From the NCBI GenBank assembly GCA_023393115.1, contig JAEWMS010000006.1, forward strand, positions 1 through 64,000: DNA of 64,000 nucleotides, in the 5' to 3' direction. The notes under the pieces are model-generated. The model was not told the origin of the DNA, searched no databases, and worked only from the letters and a program-made list of their open reading frames with translations. The stretch is from Bacillota bacterium. Its GTDB lineage: Bacteria > Bacillota > Clostridia > Acetivibrionales > DSM-1351. Both the position numbers and the translations under genes were made by a program. Below are positions 45,380 through 54,418 of this stretch, piece by piece (position 1 is the stretch's first letter; each line of letters opens with the position of its first letter).

Positions 45380-45476
45380 TCCATGAGCCATGCTATAAAC
45401 TACACTTTTGTATTACTATAACACACTAAATTGATATAGTATACTTCCATTAATATAAATTCTAAAATGAAATCCT

Positions 45477-47030
45477 TTACAAATCCCATTTCATGGAACG
45501 CTCTACGGCCTTTTTCCACTTAAAATACAGTTGGTCAAAATATTTATTGTTCCCAGAGGGTTTGAATATTTTATCAAGATTCCAGCTGTCTGCAATTTCC
45601 TCTTTTGAATTCCATATACCAATTCCAAGTCCCGCCAGGTAAGCCGCACCCATTGCGGTTGTTTCCCGTATTACAGGCCTTAGTGCCGGAATACTTAATA
45701 TGTCCGATTGAAATTGCATCAAAAATTCACTTACGCTGGCTCCCCCGTCAACCTTCAGTTCGTTCAGCTCCATTTGGGAGTCTTTTTGCATTGCCTCAAG
45801 AACATCTCTGCTCTGATATGCTATAGCTTCCAGCGTTGCCCTGATTATGTGCTTTTTGTTGGTTCCTCTGGTTAATCCAATGATTGTTCCCCGGGCATAC
45901 ATATCCCAGTATGGAGCCCCAAGTCCGGTAAAGGCTGGAACTACATACACTCCTCCGCTATTCTCCACCTGCTCGGCTTCAATATCGCTTTGATGCGCGC
46001 TTTCGATAATTCCCAGCTCATCCCTCAGCCACTGAATTGCTGCTCCGGCGTTGAAAACACTGCCTTCCAGAGCGTACTCCACCTCATTATTTATTCCCCA
46101 GGCGATGGTTGTCAAAAGATTGTTTTTTGACTCCACAGGCTTCTTTCCTGTGTTCATAAGAATAAAGCAGCCTGTGCCATATGTATTTTTTGCATCACCG
46201 GGCTTAAAGCAGGCCTGACCAAACAACGCAGCATGCTGATCCCCTGCCATACCTGAAATAGGAATTCCGGTATCCAATATTTTTTTTATGACTCTTTCAT
46301 TATAATTTAACTCACTCCCGGACTTATATTCATCCGGTGAAAACTTTGTGCTGGCACAAACCCCCGAAGAGGGAACGACTTTCGGGAGCATGCATTCCGG
46401 GATTCCAAGCTCATTGAGCAGCATTTCGTCCCATTTGAGTTCCTTGATATTATACAGCATCGTTCTCGATGCATTGGAATAATCGGTCACATGAGTTTTA
46501 CCTCCAGATAGCTTCCAAACCAGCCAGGAATCAATAGTTCCTGCCAAGAGTTCCCCTTTTTCCGCCCTCTCCCTGGCACCTTCCATATTATCCAATATCC
46601 ATTTGATTTTGGTTCCAGAAAAATATGCATCAATTACAAGGCCTGTTCTCTTTTTTATTTCTGCTGTAAGGCCGCTCATTTTTAAGTTGTCACAGATGTC
46701 CGAGGATCTTCTGCACTGCCATACTATTGCATTACAAATCGGTCTTCCGGTTGATTTTTCCCATACTACCACCGTTTCTCTCTGATTTGTTATTCCTATG
46801 CAGGCAATCTGCTCCGGGCTGATAGCAGCTTCTTCAATGGCCTCTGACATAGCCTTTAACTGGTCATTATATATTACCGAGGCATCATGTTCAACCCAGC
46901 CCGGCTGAGGATATATCTGTTTTAACGGTACACTTTTCATACCTGCTATCTGACTTGTCAGACTATCAAACAAAACAGCTCTGGAGCTGGTAGTTCCCTG
47001 ATCCAATGATAAGATATATCTCTTGTGCAT
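45477..47030 (-). CDS. glpK: Glycerol kinase
   Basis: This 517-residue FGGY-family kinase phosphorylates glycerol to sn-glycerol-3-phosphate. It has the SLDQGTTSSRA phosphate-binding opening, GMAGDQHAALFGQ, and GLGAPYWDMYARG typical of GlpK. The start at 47030 has GGGAGG upstream; a TTG four codons earlier overlaps that site. No glycerol facilitator or glycerol-3-phosphate dehydrogenase gene is nearby. Heptanucleotide repeats lie directly upstream. Confidence 0.95.
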   Translation of the reverse strand: MHKRYILSLDQGTTSSRAVLFDSLTSQIAGMKSVPLKQIYPQPGWVEHDASVIYNDQLKAMSEAIEEAAISPEQIACIGITNQRETVVVWEKSTGRPICNAIVWQCRRSSDICDNLKMSGLTAEIKKRTGLVIDAYFSGTKIKWILDNMEGARERAEKGELLAGTIDSWLVWKLSGGKTHVTDYSNASRTMLYNIKELKWDEMLLNELGIPECMLPKVVPSSGVCASTKFSPDEYKSGSELNYNERVIKKILDTGIPISGMAGDQHAALFGQACFKPGDAKNTYGTGCFILMNTGKKPVESKNNLLTTIAWGINNEVEYALEGSVFNAGAAIQWLRDELGIIESAHQSDIEAEQVENSGGVYVVPAFTGLGAPYWDMYARGTIIGLTRGTNKKHIIRATLEAIAYQSRDVLEAMQKDSQMELNELKVDGGASVSEFLMQFQSDILSIPALRPVIRETTAMGAAYLAGLGIGIWNSKEEIADSWNLDKIFKPSGNNKYFDQLYFKWKKAVERSMKWDL

Positions 47031-47050
47031 AATACCTCCCAATTATTTAT

Positions 47051-47085
47051 AGTGAAGAAAGAATAGTGAATGGTGAATAGTTATG
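47051..47085. repeat. Degenerate heptanucleotide repeat array D
   Basis: Units AGTGAAG, AAAGAAT, AGTGAAT, GGTGAAT, AGTTATG run head to tail between azlD and glpK. The end GGTGAAT-AGTTATGG closely matches the minus strand of the array at 43368. Confidence 0.65.
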
Positions 47086-47098
47086 GCTAACTGTCTAT

Positions 47099-47410
47099 CT
47101 ATAATTTTACTATAATTAGTTCGCAAACATATACTGCCAATATAGCACAAACAGCCACCTGTAAAAGTCCTCTTTCGAAATAAGCCATTACAGCAGCTAT
47201 CAACAGCCCTGCCAGTGCAGATCCCAGGTGTCCTGTCGAAGTCAGTATATCGGGAAATATCATTGCCCCGAGTACTGCATATGGGACATAACTTAGAAAA
47301 GCAGTTACAAACCGCGACCGTATCCTTTTCTTAAAGATTGCCAAAGGCAAAACTCTGGGCAGATATGTTACAAGTGCCATTAAGATAACTGCAACTATTA
47401 TTCTATCCAT
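47099..47410 (-). CDS. azlD: Branched-chain amino-acid exporter, AzlD subunit
   Basis: This 103-residue membrane protein of the AzlD family has about four TM helices and the TYLPRVLPLAIF opening. AzlD works with AzlC to export branched-chain amino acids. Its ATG follows the azlC stop codon directly, so translation is coupled. Confidence 0.88.
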   Translation of the reverse strand: MDRIIVAVILMALVTYLPRVLPLAIFKKRIRSRFVTAFLSYVPYAVLGAMIFPDILTSTGHLGSALAGLLIAAVMAYFERGLLQVAVCAILAVYVCELIIVKL

Positions 47411-48208
47411 TTAGCCTTCCATCCTTTTTCCTTTTATAGAACCATCTTCAATATCACAGTCCTCTGGCTGACTATCCACGACATCTTCCAGTGGGAACAT
47501 TTTTGCTCCCAGGCAACAGGCTATTACTGTAGAAACAATTATTCTCCAGCCACCCGATATAAAAGAAAGGAAAGGTATCCACTTCAGAATGGAACTTAGA
47601 ATAATAGCGATACCGGCTACAGTCAAAGCTGCTTTTGATTTCTTAGCAGCAGGAATTACCAATGCAATAAACATGGAATATAGAGCTATCCCCATTGAAT
47701 TCTGCAAGCTTTCCGGCAGCAGCGTACAAACTATTGCCCCGGCCGCAGTACCAGCCGTCCAGCCTATATACGGAAGTAGCTCAAGGCCTGTCATAAAGGG
47801 AAAAGTGATATCCTTCTTTTGCATTGCTGCCACAGTAAAGGTCTCATCTGTTATGCCAAAAGCCATGACCCACCTTTTAATATTTGAAAGTCCGGCTGTC
47901 AGCTTCTGTGAAAGAGACAGGGACATCAGCATGTAACGTATATTGATTACAAAGGTAGTTACGGTAATCTCAGCAAGTCCGGCACCTGCAATTATAAGGT
48001 TTGTCCCGGCAAACTGTCCCGCAGAGGTAAGGTTGGTCATAGATATTAAAATTACTATCCAAACAGGGATCCCTCCCTTTACCGCCATTAAACCAAAAGT
48101 AAAGGATACAGGAAAATATCCCAACGCTATTGGGATACTAAGCCGGGACCCTTCAATAAATTCCTTCAGAATGCTGTGTTTTTTTACATTTATTTTCGTA
48201 GTCGACAT
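47411..48208 (-). CDS. azlC: Branched-chain amino-acid exporter, AzlC subunit
   Basis: This 265-residue membrane permease of the AzlC (LIV-E) family carries the GYFPVSFTFG opening, TSAGQFAG, and the NIRYMLMSLSLS segment. It forms an exporter with AzlD. A polar, acidic tail of about 35 residues ends the protein. AGAGGT lies upstream of the ATG. The pair forms a two-gene operon. Confidence 0.9.
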   Translation of the reverse strand: MSTTKINVKKHSILKEFIEGSRLSIPIALGYFPVSFTFGLMAVKGGIPVWIVILISMTNLTSAGQFAGTNLIIAGAGLAEITVTTFVINIRYMLMSLSLSQKLTAGLSNIKRWVMAFGITDETFTVAAMQKKDITFPFMTGLELLPYIGWTAGTAAGAIVCTLLPESLQNSMGIALYSMFIALVIPAAKKSKAALTVAGIAIILSSILKWIPFLSFISGGWRIIVSTVIACCLGAKMFPLEDVVDSQPEDCDIEDGSIKGKRMEG

Positions 48209-48322
48209 TTATGTAAACCTCTGAACAAATTAATATGATAGTCTATATTTATATATTATATAAACTTATTATAGTTCAAGTAACAAATGTATTATAACAC
48301 AAAGCTATTGTTTTAACATATA

Positions 48323-49150
48323 TCAGTTAAACGGATTATAGAATCTACTTCCATCTGCAAACGTGACTAATATTGATACGCATAAAAATGCTATCAGTGC
48401 AAAAACAATTATCCAATCAAGTTTTTGCATCTTTCCGGCAGCATACCAGGTTCTTCTGTTATTCTTCCCAAAGCCCCTTAATTCCAATGCATTTGTAATA
48501 GTTTCAATTCTGTCCATGCTTGAGAAAAATAACGGAATTAAAATTGCTGCTGCATTTTTCATTCTTTTAACAAGACCCACTTTTTTGGACATATCAATCC
48601 CTCTGGCCTGTTGAGCCTGGGAAATTATTGTATAATCCCTTTGCATGTCAGGTATATACCGAAGTGTTATGGCCACTGAATAACTGATTTTATAACTTAC
48701 GCCGATTTTATTCAACGAAGCAGCAAATTCACTTGGATTAGTAGTCAAAATAAATAATAAGGCAATAGGAATTATAGTGAAATACTTAAGTGCCACATTC
48801 AGTTCATAAAAAAGCTGCTCGGCTGTGAAATTATACTTTCCAATAATATGTATAAGTTGTGTTCTATTATTGTATATTTTAACCCCCTCCTCGGGAGAGA
48901 ATATAAAAATCGCAATAAGGTTTATACACAAAAATACCAAAATCAGCTTCAATACAAAAGCGACATCCGCAAAATCCACTTTTGACATTTTAAATGCAAA
49001 TATGCTTAAGGCAAACATAAATAACAAGAGGCGGGTATCATATGTAATCATACAGATCAATGACCAAACCAGCAAATATAGAAGTTTGGTTGTACCGCAC
49101 AGAGAGTGGATAATGCTTCCCGTATCCTTATAAGTTAACATTCGTGCCAT
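48323..49150 (-). CDS. ecfT: ECF transporter T component
   Basis: This 275-residue membrane protein couples the ATPases to the substrate-binding S component in an energy-coupling-factor importer. It has several TM helices and the cytoplasmic Ala-Arg-Gly signature region (SQAQQARGIDMS, then ALELRGFG). It overlaps the end of the ATPase gene by 23 bases, with AGGAGG inside that gene, so translation is coupled. Confidence 0.9.
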   Translation of the reverse strand: MARMLTYKDTGSIIHSLCGTTKLLYLLVWSLICMITYDTRLLLFMFALSIFAFKMSKVDFADVAFVLKLILVFLCINLIAIFIFSPEEGVKIYNNRTQLIHIIGKYNFTAEQLFYELNVALKYFTIIPIALLFILTTNPSEFAASLNKIGVSYKISYSVAITLRYIPDMQRDYTIISQAQQARGIDMSKKVGLVKRMKNAAAILIPLFFSSMDRIETITNALELRGFGKNNRRTWYAAGKMQKLDWIIVFALIAFLCVSILVTFADGSRFYNPFN

Positions 49151-50855
49151 TTACTCTCACCCTCCTGTCAAAATCAATAAAATGTTGAACGAAGGCCTGG
49201 GAGTCGCTTATTCCAGATTTTACAGCCAATTCGTACAGAGAAGTTCTCTTTAAACTTGCCTTACTGATAATTTCATCATTGGTTAGAATTGAGGCAGGCA
49301 TAGCATCTGCAATTACCCTGCCTTCTGCCATAACCAAGCACCGTCCGGTGTATTCCAGGAGCAAATGCATATCATGGGTAATCATCACAATTGTAGTACC
49401 ATTTTTTGTGTTTAACTCAAGCAAAAATTCCATGAATTCGGTGTAATGCTTGAAATCCTGACCTGCAGTAGGTTCATCAAGTATAATAATCTCTGGCTCC
49501 AGAACAAGAATTGAAGCTATAGTTACCCGTTTTTTTTGACCATAGCTCAATGCCGAAACAGGCCAGTTCCTGTATTCAAAAAGTCCACAGGTTTTCAGCG
49601 TTTCCAAAACCCGGTCATTGATATCATTCCTGCCCCAGCCTCTGGTCATCAGACCCAGAGCTACTTCATCAAAAATCATGGGTTTTGATATCATATGGTT
49701 GGGGTTTTGCATTACAAGACCAATTTTCTGCGCTCTTTCGGCAATACTGTCATCATCAATACTTTTTCCATTTAGAAATATGGTCCCTGATGATTGCTTT
49801 TCAAATCCACATATTACTTTTGACAGTGTAGACTTTCCTGTTCCATTCTGCCCCACAAGTCCCACCATCTCGCCCTTGCTAATAGAGATATTAATATCTG
49901 AAATCACCGGCTTCTTTTGATCATACCCGAATCCAATGTTTTTGAGTTCTAATTGTTTTGAACACTGAGATTTCGCCGGTTCTGATAACTTCCTCTCATA
50001 CCAGCTGACAAGGGGGATTTTCAGTTCATCCAAATTTATAGATTTAATATGTTCAGGGTGAATTGATGGAGTAATCTCACCACCTGCATATTTTAGTGCA
50101 GTTATATATAAAGGCTCACGTATCCCTGCTGCTTTCAAGATACCTGAAGAAAGCAACTCAGCTGGCTTTTGGTCGGCAATTATTCTTCCTTCCTCCATTA
50201 AAATAACCCTGTCAACGTTACAGTGAAGTACATCTTCAAGTCTATGCTCAACAATTAGTATAGTTGCTTTTGACTCCCTGTGTATTTTGTCGATTAGCTC
50301 CATAGCATATTTACCGGTTGCAGGATCGAGGTTAGCCAAAGGTTCATCAAATAACAGTATGTCTACCTTGTCAACAAGGACACCCCCAAGAGATACCCTC
50401 TGTTTTTGTCCACCCGATAAAGCCTGAGGAGAATGTCCCTTAAAATCGGATAATTCAACTACCTGTGTAGTTTCCTCAACCCTTCTTATCATTTCGGCCT
50501 GCTCAACACAGTCATTCTCCATTGAAAAAGCTATATCCTCAGCCACTGAAAGGCCCACAAACTGTCCGTCAGTATCCTGGAGAACCGTTCCAACAAGCTT
50601 TGACAGCCCAAATATACCCAGTTCAGAAGGATTCTGTTCCTTAATTCTTAAGTCTCCCTTTATTTCGCCTGAATAAGAAAAAGGCACCAGCCCGTTAATA
50701 CAGTTTGCCAGTGTCGATTTGCCGGAACCTGAAGGTCCTACTATCAGTACCTTTTCACCCTCGTATATTGTTAAATTTATATCTGACAGAGAAGGCAGCT
50801 TTTGTACACGGTATTTAAATGAAAAATTAGTAAATTCAATTATTGGTTTATTCAT
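49128..50855 (-). CDS. ECF transporter ATPase with two fused ABC domains
   Basis: This 575-residue protein carries two complete ABC domains, replacing separate EcfA1 and EcfA2 (YkoD-like). The first has Walker A GPSGSGKST (40-48) and ALSGGQKQRVSLGG; the second has GQNGTGKST near residue 338 and ALSYGQKKRVTIAS, with Walker B LEPEIIILDEP. It drives vitamin or metal import with the T and S components. AGAGGAA precedes the ATG. A strong terminator-like hairpin lies between it and the S-component gene. Confidence 0.92.
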   Translation of the reverse strand: MNKPIIEFTNFSFKYRVQKLPSLSDINLTIYEGEKVLIVGPSGSGKSTLANCINGLVPFSYSGEIKGDLRIKEQNPSELGIFGLSKLVGTVLQDTDGQFVGLSVAEDIAFSMENDCVEQAEMIRRVEETTQVVELSDFKGHSPQALSGGQKQRVSLGGVLVDKVDILLFDEPLANLDPATGKYAMELIDKIHRESKATILIVEHRLEDVLHCNVDRVILMEEGRIIADQKPAELLSSGILKAAGIREPLYITALKYAGGEITPSIHPEHIKSINLDELKIPLVSWYERKLSEPAKSQCSKQLELKNIGFGYDQKKPVISDINISISKGEMVGLVGQNGTGKSTLSKVICGFEKQSSGTIFLNGKSIDDDSIAERAQKIGLVMQNPNHMISKPMIFDEVALGLMTRGWGRNDINDRVLETLKTCGLFEYRNWPVSALSYGQKKRVTIASILVLEPEIIILDEPTAGQDFKHYTEFMEFLLELNTKNGTTIVMITHDMHLLLEYTGRCLVMAEGRVIADAMPASILTNDEIISKASLKRTSLYELAVKSGISDSQAFVQHFIDFDRRVRVNGTNVNL

Positions 50856-50915
50856 CGTTTCCTCTGCGCAAGAAAATTTGCTACGCTCAATTGTTTTATA
50901 TATTCCTATATTCTG

Positions 50916-50946
50916 AAAAAGTGGTTGCTGAAAACAACCACTTTTT
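50916..50946. terminator. Strong hairpin between the ECF S and A genes
   Basis: Perfect twelve-base arms AAAAAGTGGTTG and CAACCACTTTTT flank a seven-base loop, ending in T on both strands. On the minus strand it follows the S-component gene and precedes the fused ATPase gene, so it may end most S-gene transcripts. Confidence 0.75.
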
Positions 50947-51014
50947 ATGTTTAAGTTATTATTATGTATATGTATTTATATTAACTATATAGATTAAGCT
51001 TCCAACTTTATGTA

Positions 51015-51587
51015 TTAAGCTTCCTTTTCCAGACTTGAATTACCGATACGTATCTTTGAATAAGCAAAAGCAAGGATTGTTCCAACAACAAGAGTTACGG
51101 CACCATTTGCTGCAAAAGCAGTTACTCCTTGTACAAATACCTTGTCTGTAGGTTCAGCATATATAAGTATATCAAGTACAGGTGCAACCAATAACCATGC
51201 TATGGCATTTGCCAAAAACTGATTTACATTAAATATCAGAGCTTGCTTACTTCCAAAGCCACCTTCGGATATCCTTAACTTTTTAAAGGTCAGTCCTACC
51301 AATAGACCATAAACACCGTCGGCTATTACCCAGCTCCACCAGATACCACCATAAAATGCTGCATCACCAATTGTATGTGAAAGCAATCCGGTGAATAGAC
51401 CTGCTATTGGTCCGAAGATAGCACCAATTAAAGCAATAATCGCTGCATTAAACTGAAGCCTAGTATTGGGGATAAAGCCTACCGGGATACTTACTTGATA
51501 TATAGCTACAACCAAGGCAGCCCCTATACCTATTGCAACAATTGTTTTAATTGGAAGACCCTTTTTCTTAGTACTTAAATCACTCAT
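51015..51587 (-). CDS. ECF transporter S component (UPF0397 family)
   Basis: This 190-residue membrane protein has about five or six TM helices and matches the UPF0397 group of ECF S components, with TRLQFNAAIIALIGAIFGP, FYGGIWWSWVIADG and APVLDILIYAEPTDKVFVQG. S components bind the substrate with high affinity; for UPF0397 the ligand is not established as far as I know. AAGGGGTG precedes the ATG. Its leader (51588-51700) contains no riboswitch I recognise, so the substrate cannot be inferred that way. Confidence 0.82.
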   Translation of the reverse strand: MSDLSTKKKGLPIKTIVAIGIGAALVVAIYQVSIPVGFIPNTRLQFNAAIIALIGAIFGPIAGLFTGLLSHTIGDAAFYGGIWWSWVIADGVYGLLVGLTFKKLRISEGGFGSKQALIFNVNQFLANAIAWLLVAPVLDILIYAEPTDKVFVQGVTAFAANGAVTLVVGTILAFAYSKIRIGNSSLEKEA

Positions 51588-51788
51588 ATAAACACCCCTT
51601 CAATGATATTTGAATTATGGCTGGTATCGCGCCTCTGTCTGTCTTCTAAAGATTGGTAAACCATAATAATCATAATAAAAATATCATATATATTTGTCTA
51701 TTTCAACAGTAATTTACAAATATAAATACAGGGTAAAATTTAGTTTATAAACTCTTTGGAAATAGCTGTCAGGGAGCCGATATCTTAT

Positions 51789-52559
51789 TTAATAGCGGTT
51801 GTCTCCCCCGAAAAGTCCTCCTAATATCCCTCCGCCGATATTTCCTAATCCGGATTGCTGCTCTCTGTGTCGTGAACCTGCAGAAGTCAGCCTATCTGCA
51901 AGCCTTGAGAGAGGCAGGCTCTGCAGGAATACTATTCCCGGTCCGGTCAGCTTTGCCAGGAACAAGCCTTCGCCGCCGAACAATGCATTCTTAAAGCCCC
52001 CCACAAATTGTATATCATAATCAACACTTGGTGAAAATGCCACCAGACAGCCGGTATCAACCTTAAGAGTCTCACCCGGAAGAAGATTTTTCTGAATTAT
52101 TGTTCCGCCGGAATGAACAAAAGCCATACCATCTCCCACCAGCTTCTGAAGGATGAAACCTTCACCGCCGAAGAACCCCGCACCCAGTTTTCTGGTAAAG
52201 GCTATTTCTACATCGACACCATTTGCCGCACACAGAAAGGAATCTTTCTGGCATAGGAAGCTTCCACCCACGCTGGATAAATCTAAAGGTATTATCTTTC
52301 CCGGGTATGGAGCTGAAAAAGCCATACGCTTTTTTGAAGCACCGGAGTTATAAAAGGTGGTAATAAAGAAACTCTCGCCTGTAAGCATTCTTTTAAAACC
52401 CTTGAACGCACCTCCATCGGTTGATGTCTGCATCATTATGCCATCTTCCATATACATCATTGCGCCTGCTTCAGCTCTTACTCCTTCGGATGGATCCAAT
52501 TCCACCTCTACAATCTGCATATCATCCCCGATGATCTTGTAATCGATAACGTCTGCCAT
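51789..52559 (-). CDS. TIGR00266 / AIM24 family protein
   Basis: This 256-residue protein belongs to the AIM24/TIGR00266 family, a single-stranded beta-helix-like fold of unknown function. Marks are EAGAMMYMEDGI near the N-terminus and repeated GEGFILQKLVG and GEGLFLAKLTG segments, with a Gly-rich C-terminal tail. CAGGAGG sets the start at 52559; ten in-frame codons upstream lack a site. It appears to be a single gene. Confidence 0.85.
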   Translation of the reverse strand: MADVIDYKIIGDDMQIVEVELDPSEGVRAEAGAMMYMEDGIMMQTSTDGGAFKGFKRMLTGESFFITTFYNSGASKKRMAFSAPYPGKIIPLDLSSVGGSFLCQKDSFLCAANGVDVEIAFTRKLGAGFFGGEGFILQKLVGDGMAFVHSGGTIIQKNLLPGETLKVDTGCLVAFSPSVDYDIQFVGGFKNALFGGEGLFLAKLTGPGIVFLQSLPLSRLADRLTSAGSRHREQQSGLGNIGGGILGGLFGGDNRY

Positions 52560-52678
52560 AATTGACCTCCTGTAATAAGTTATAATCAATAACCTGAAAA
52601 CCAGTGCTTCAGATACTTGTTACACTAGTATTATTATATAATACGTGTTTTCGTTATAACAGTCTGTTTTACTAATTT

Positions 52679-53710
52679 TTACAATTTACAGTATGTCTTG
52701 AACCAATTTCCATAGGGTTCTGCATACTTTGCAGCTAATAGTATAGCCTCAAGCATGCTTACCTCACTGGCAATTCCCTTTCCTGCGATGTCATAGGCTG
52801 TTCCGTGATCTACCGAAGTTCTGAGAAACGGCAAACCGAGGGTAATTGCTATTGTTCTCTCAAAATCCAGTGTTTTTGTGGCTATATGTCCCTGGTCATG
52901 GTAGAGTGACAGTACCGAATTATACTTACCTGTTAGTGCCTGGTGGAATACCGAGTCTGCACCTATCGGGCCTTCCACCTTGTAGCCCCTCTTTCTGGCT
53001 TCATCAACGGCAGGAACAATTTGTTCGATATCCTCTGATCCAAACAGGCCTCCATCTCCGCTATGGGGATTCAAGCCTGCGACTGCCATGGTCCCATCGG
53101 TAATGCCCAGGCTTTTCAGTGCTTCGGTACATCTGTCTATATAATCAAGCAATCTTTGTTGGGTTACCATTTCACAGGCTTTTCTAAGTGAGACATGCCT
53201 GGTGAGGAAGAACACTCTCATTCCCCTGACCTCAAACATGGTCAAGGGGTCTTCGATGCTGGTAAGGCCGGCTAGTATTTCGGTATGGCCGATAAAATCT
53301 ACGTTTCCTGCCTTCAATGCGGGCTTATTTATTGGGGTAGTGGCAATTGCTAAAATTTGGCCTATTTTTGCTAATTCAACCGACTTTCTAATATAGTCAT
53401 ATGAGGCAATTCCGTTTTGTGGTTGAACAGTACCAAACTTTAGCTTTTGAAGGTCTATATTATCCAAGTCTATAACATTAACGATTCCTTCAGCATATTG
53501 GAATTCATTAGTTACTTCAGATGCTTCAGCTATTCTGACCTCTGAATTTAGATTGCAGATCTTAGCTGCGCTTTTTATTACTTTGGCATCTCCTATTACA
53601 ACAGGCCGACACACCTTATAGATATCGGAATGAGTCAGTGCCTTTACGATTATTTCCGGTCCGATTCCAGCGGGATCTCCCATGGGGATACCGATAATTG
53701 GCTTTGTCAT
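52679..53710 (-). CDS. pdxA: 4-hydroxythreonine-4-phosphate dehydrogenase family (PdxA)
   Basis: This 343-residue metal-dependent dehydrogenase has the family opening GIPMGDPAGIGPEI and the metal/substrate segments FIGHTEILA, GLNPHSGDGGLFG and SLYHDQGHI. PdxA acts in the DXP-dependent pyridoxal-phosphate route; the PdxA2 subgroup instead acts on threonate or erythronate 4-phosphate. No other pdx gene or sugar-acid kinase is adjacent, so the role is open. GGAGGG sets the start at 53710. It follows the VOC gene by 57 bases on the same strand. Confidence 0.88.
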   Translation of the reverse strand: MTKPIIGIPMGDPAGIGPEIIVKALTHSDIYKVCRPVVIGDAKVIKSAAKICNLNSEVRIAEASEVTNEFQYAEGIVNVIDLDNIDLQKLKFGTVQPQNGIASYDYIRKSVELAKIGQILAIATTPINKPALKAGNVDFIGHTEILAGLTSIEDPLTMFEVRGMRVFFLTRHVSLRKACEMVTQQRLLDYIDRCTEALKSLGITDGTMAVAGLNPHSGDGGLFGSEDIEQIVPAVDEARKRGYKVEGPIGADSVFHQALTGKYNSVLSLYHDQGHIATKTLDFERTIAITLGLPFLRTSVDHGTAYDIAGKGIASEVSMLEAILLAAKYAEPYGNWFKTYCKL

Positions 53711-53767
53711 AAGTCCCTCCATTCAAGTACGTGAGATATATTGTTCAATGGACATGCTAGCTTTCTA

Positions 53768-54223
53768 TTACCTTTTCCAGTTTTGAAGTTCAATAAAATT
53801 ACCCTCGGGGTCTCTGACATATACCATTGTTAATAAACCAAGTTCCGGGTATTCATATCTAACCACTTCGCTAAAAAGCTTACCACCATGTGAAAGAACT
53901 TTTTGAAGCATTTCTTCAACGTCATCTACATGAAATGCTATATGTCCCAGACCCTGTTTATTAATAGGCAAATCATTTTCCCGTGTATTTTCAGGGTTAT
54001 ACTCAAAAATCTCAAGAGTAGGACCTTTTTCATATCCGGGTAAGCTCAAGTGTATTCCCCTTATTCTGGCCCCATTGATTAAAGCCATTTTGTTTACCCA
54101 TTCGCCGGATAAATCTCTTTCAGGATAGTTCGGTTTACATCCGAATACCTCAATATAGAAGTCCGCAAGACTTCTCCAGTCCCGTGCAATAAGATTTGTA
54201 TGTACATATTGTATATTTTGCAT
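53768..54223 (-). CDS. VOC (glyoxalase/bleomycin resistance) family protein
   Basis: This 151-residue protein has two beta-alpha-beta-beta-beta modules. Metal-ligand-like residues are visible in YVHTNLIARD at the start, GHIAFHVDD near 95 and NFIELQNW at the end. Family members include lyases, isomerases and dioxygenases, and the reaction cannot be assigned. AGAGGT sets the start at 54223. It may share a transcript with pdxA. Confidence 0.82.
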   Translation of the reverse strand: MQNIQYVHTNLIARDWRSLADFYIEVFGCKPNYPERDLSGEWVNKMALINGARIRGIHLSLPGYEKGPTLEIFEYNPENTRENDLPINKQGLGHIAFHVDDVEEMLQKVLSHGGKLFSEVVRYEYPELGLLTMVYVRDPEGNFIELQNWKR

Positions 54224-54291
54224 TTCGCTTACCTCTCTTAAATAAAATAACTTAATTACCAAATTAAGTTGTGTATACATTATATCAATAA

Positions 54292-54333
54292 AGTTAGAGG
54301 TAAGAAAATAGAAGTTGGAAGTTAGAAGTTAGG
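54292..54333. repeat. Degenerate heptanucleotide repeat array E
   Basis: Six units (AGTTAGA, GGTAAGA, AAATAGA, AGTTGGA, AGTTAGA, AGTTAGG) run head to tail upstream of the VOC gene. The consensus AGTTRGA is shared with the first part of the array at 43141. Confidence 0.7.
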
Positions 54334-54343
54334 TCTGTAGAAT

Positions 54344-54391
54344 AAACGGTCCTGCTAATGTAGTTTTTCAACTACAATAGCAGGACCGTTT
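54344..54391. terminator. Long hairpin after the GntR/ABC operon
   Basis: AAACGGTCCTGCTA and TAGCAGGACCGTTT (14 perfect pairs) enclose a further seven-pair stem with one mismatch and a four-base TTTC loop. It lies just past the permease stop on the minus strand. The T run is weak, but the stem of more than 20 pairs is exceptional for this window. Confidence 0.65.
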
Positions 54392-54418
54392 CCAAAACTT
54401 TTAACTATACACTTTATT

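Larger units (their letters stand above)
45134..45420 (-). promoter_or_regulatory. Long structured leader of proA
   Basis: The 343-base gap before proA holds several structures. AAGCCGC/GCGGCTT (45145-45162, loop TTTA) abuts the proA ribosome binding site. ACATTGTGG/CCACAAAATGT lies at 45169-45189. A sixteen-base hairpin lies at 45335-45379. On the minus strand GGAGGTTA (45381-45374), ATTAACCTCC (45239-45230) and GGAGGTTAAT (45143-45134, the proA site) allow alternative pairings. No T-box core is present. A plus-strand ORF (45245-45340) overlaps the region, and its own ribosome binding site supplies the complement, so chance cannot be excluded. Confidence 0.4.

Noticed and set aside
51588..51700. 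TPP- or cobalamin-like box (GATACCAGCC) in the leader of the ECF S gene
   Set aside because: Only one short match; the leader is too short and lacks the other conserved parts of either aptamer.
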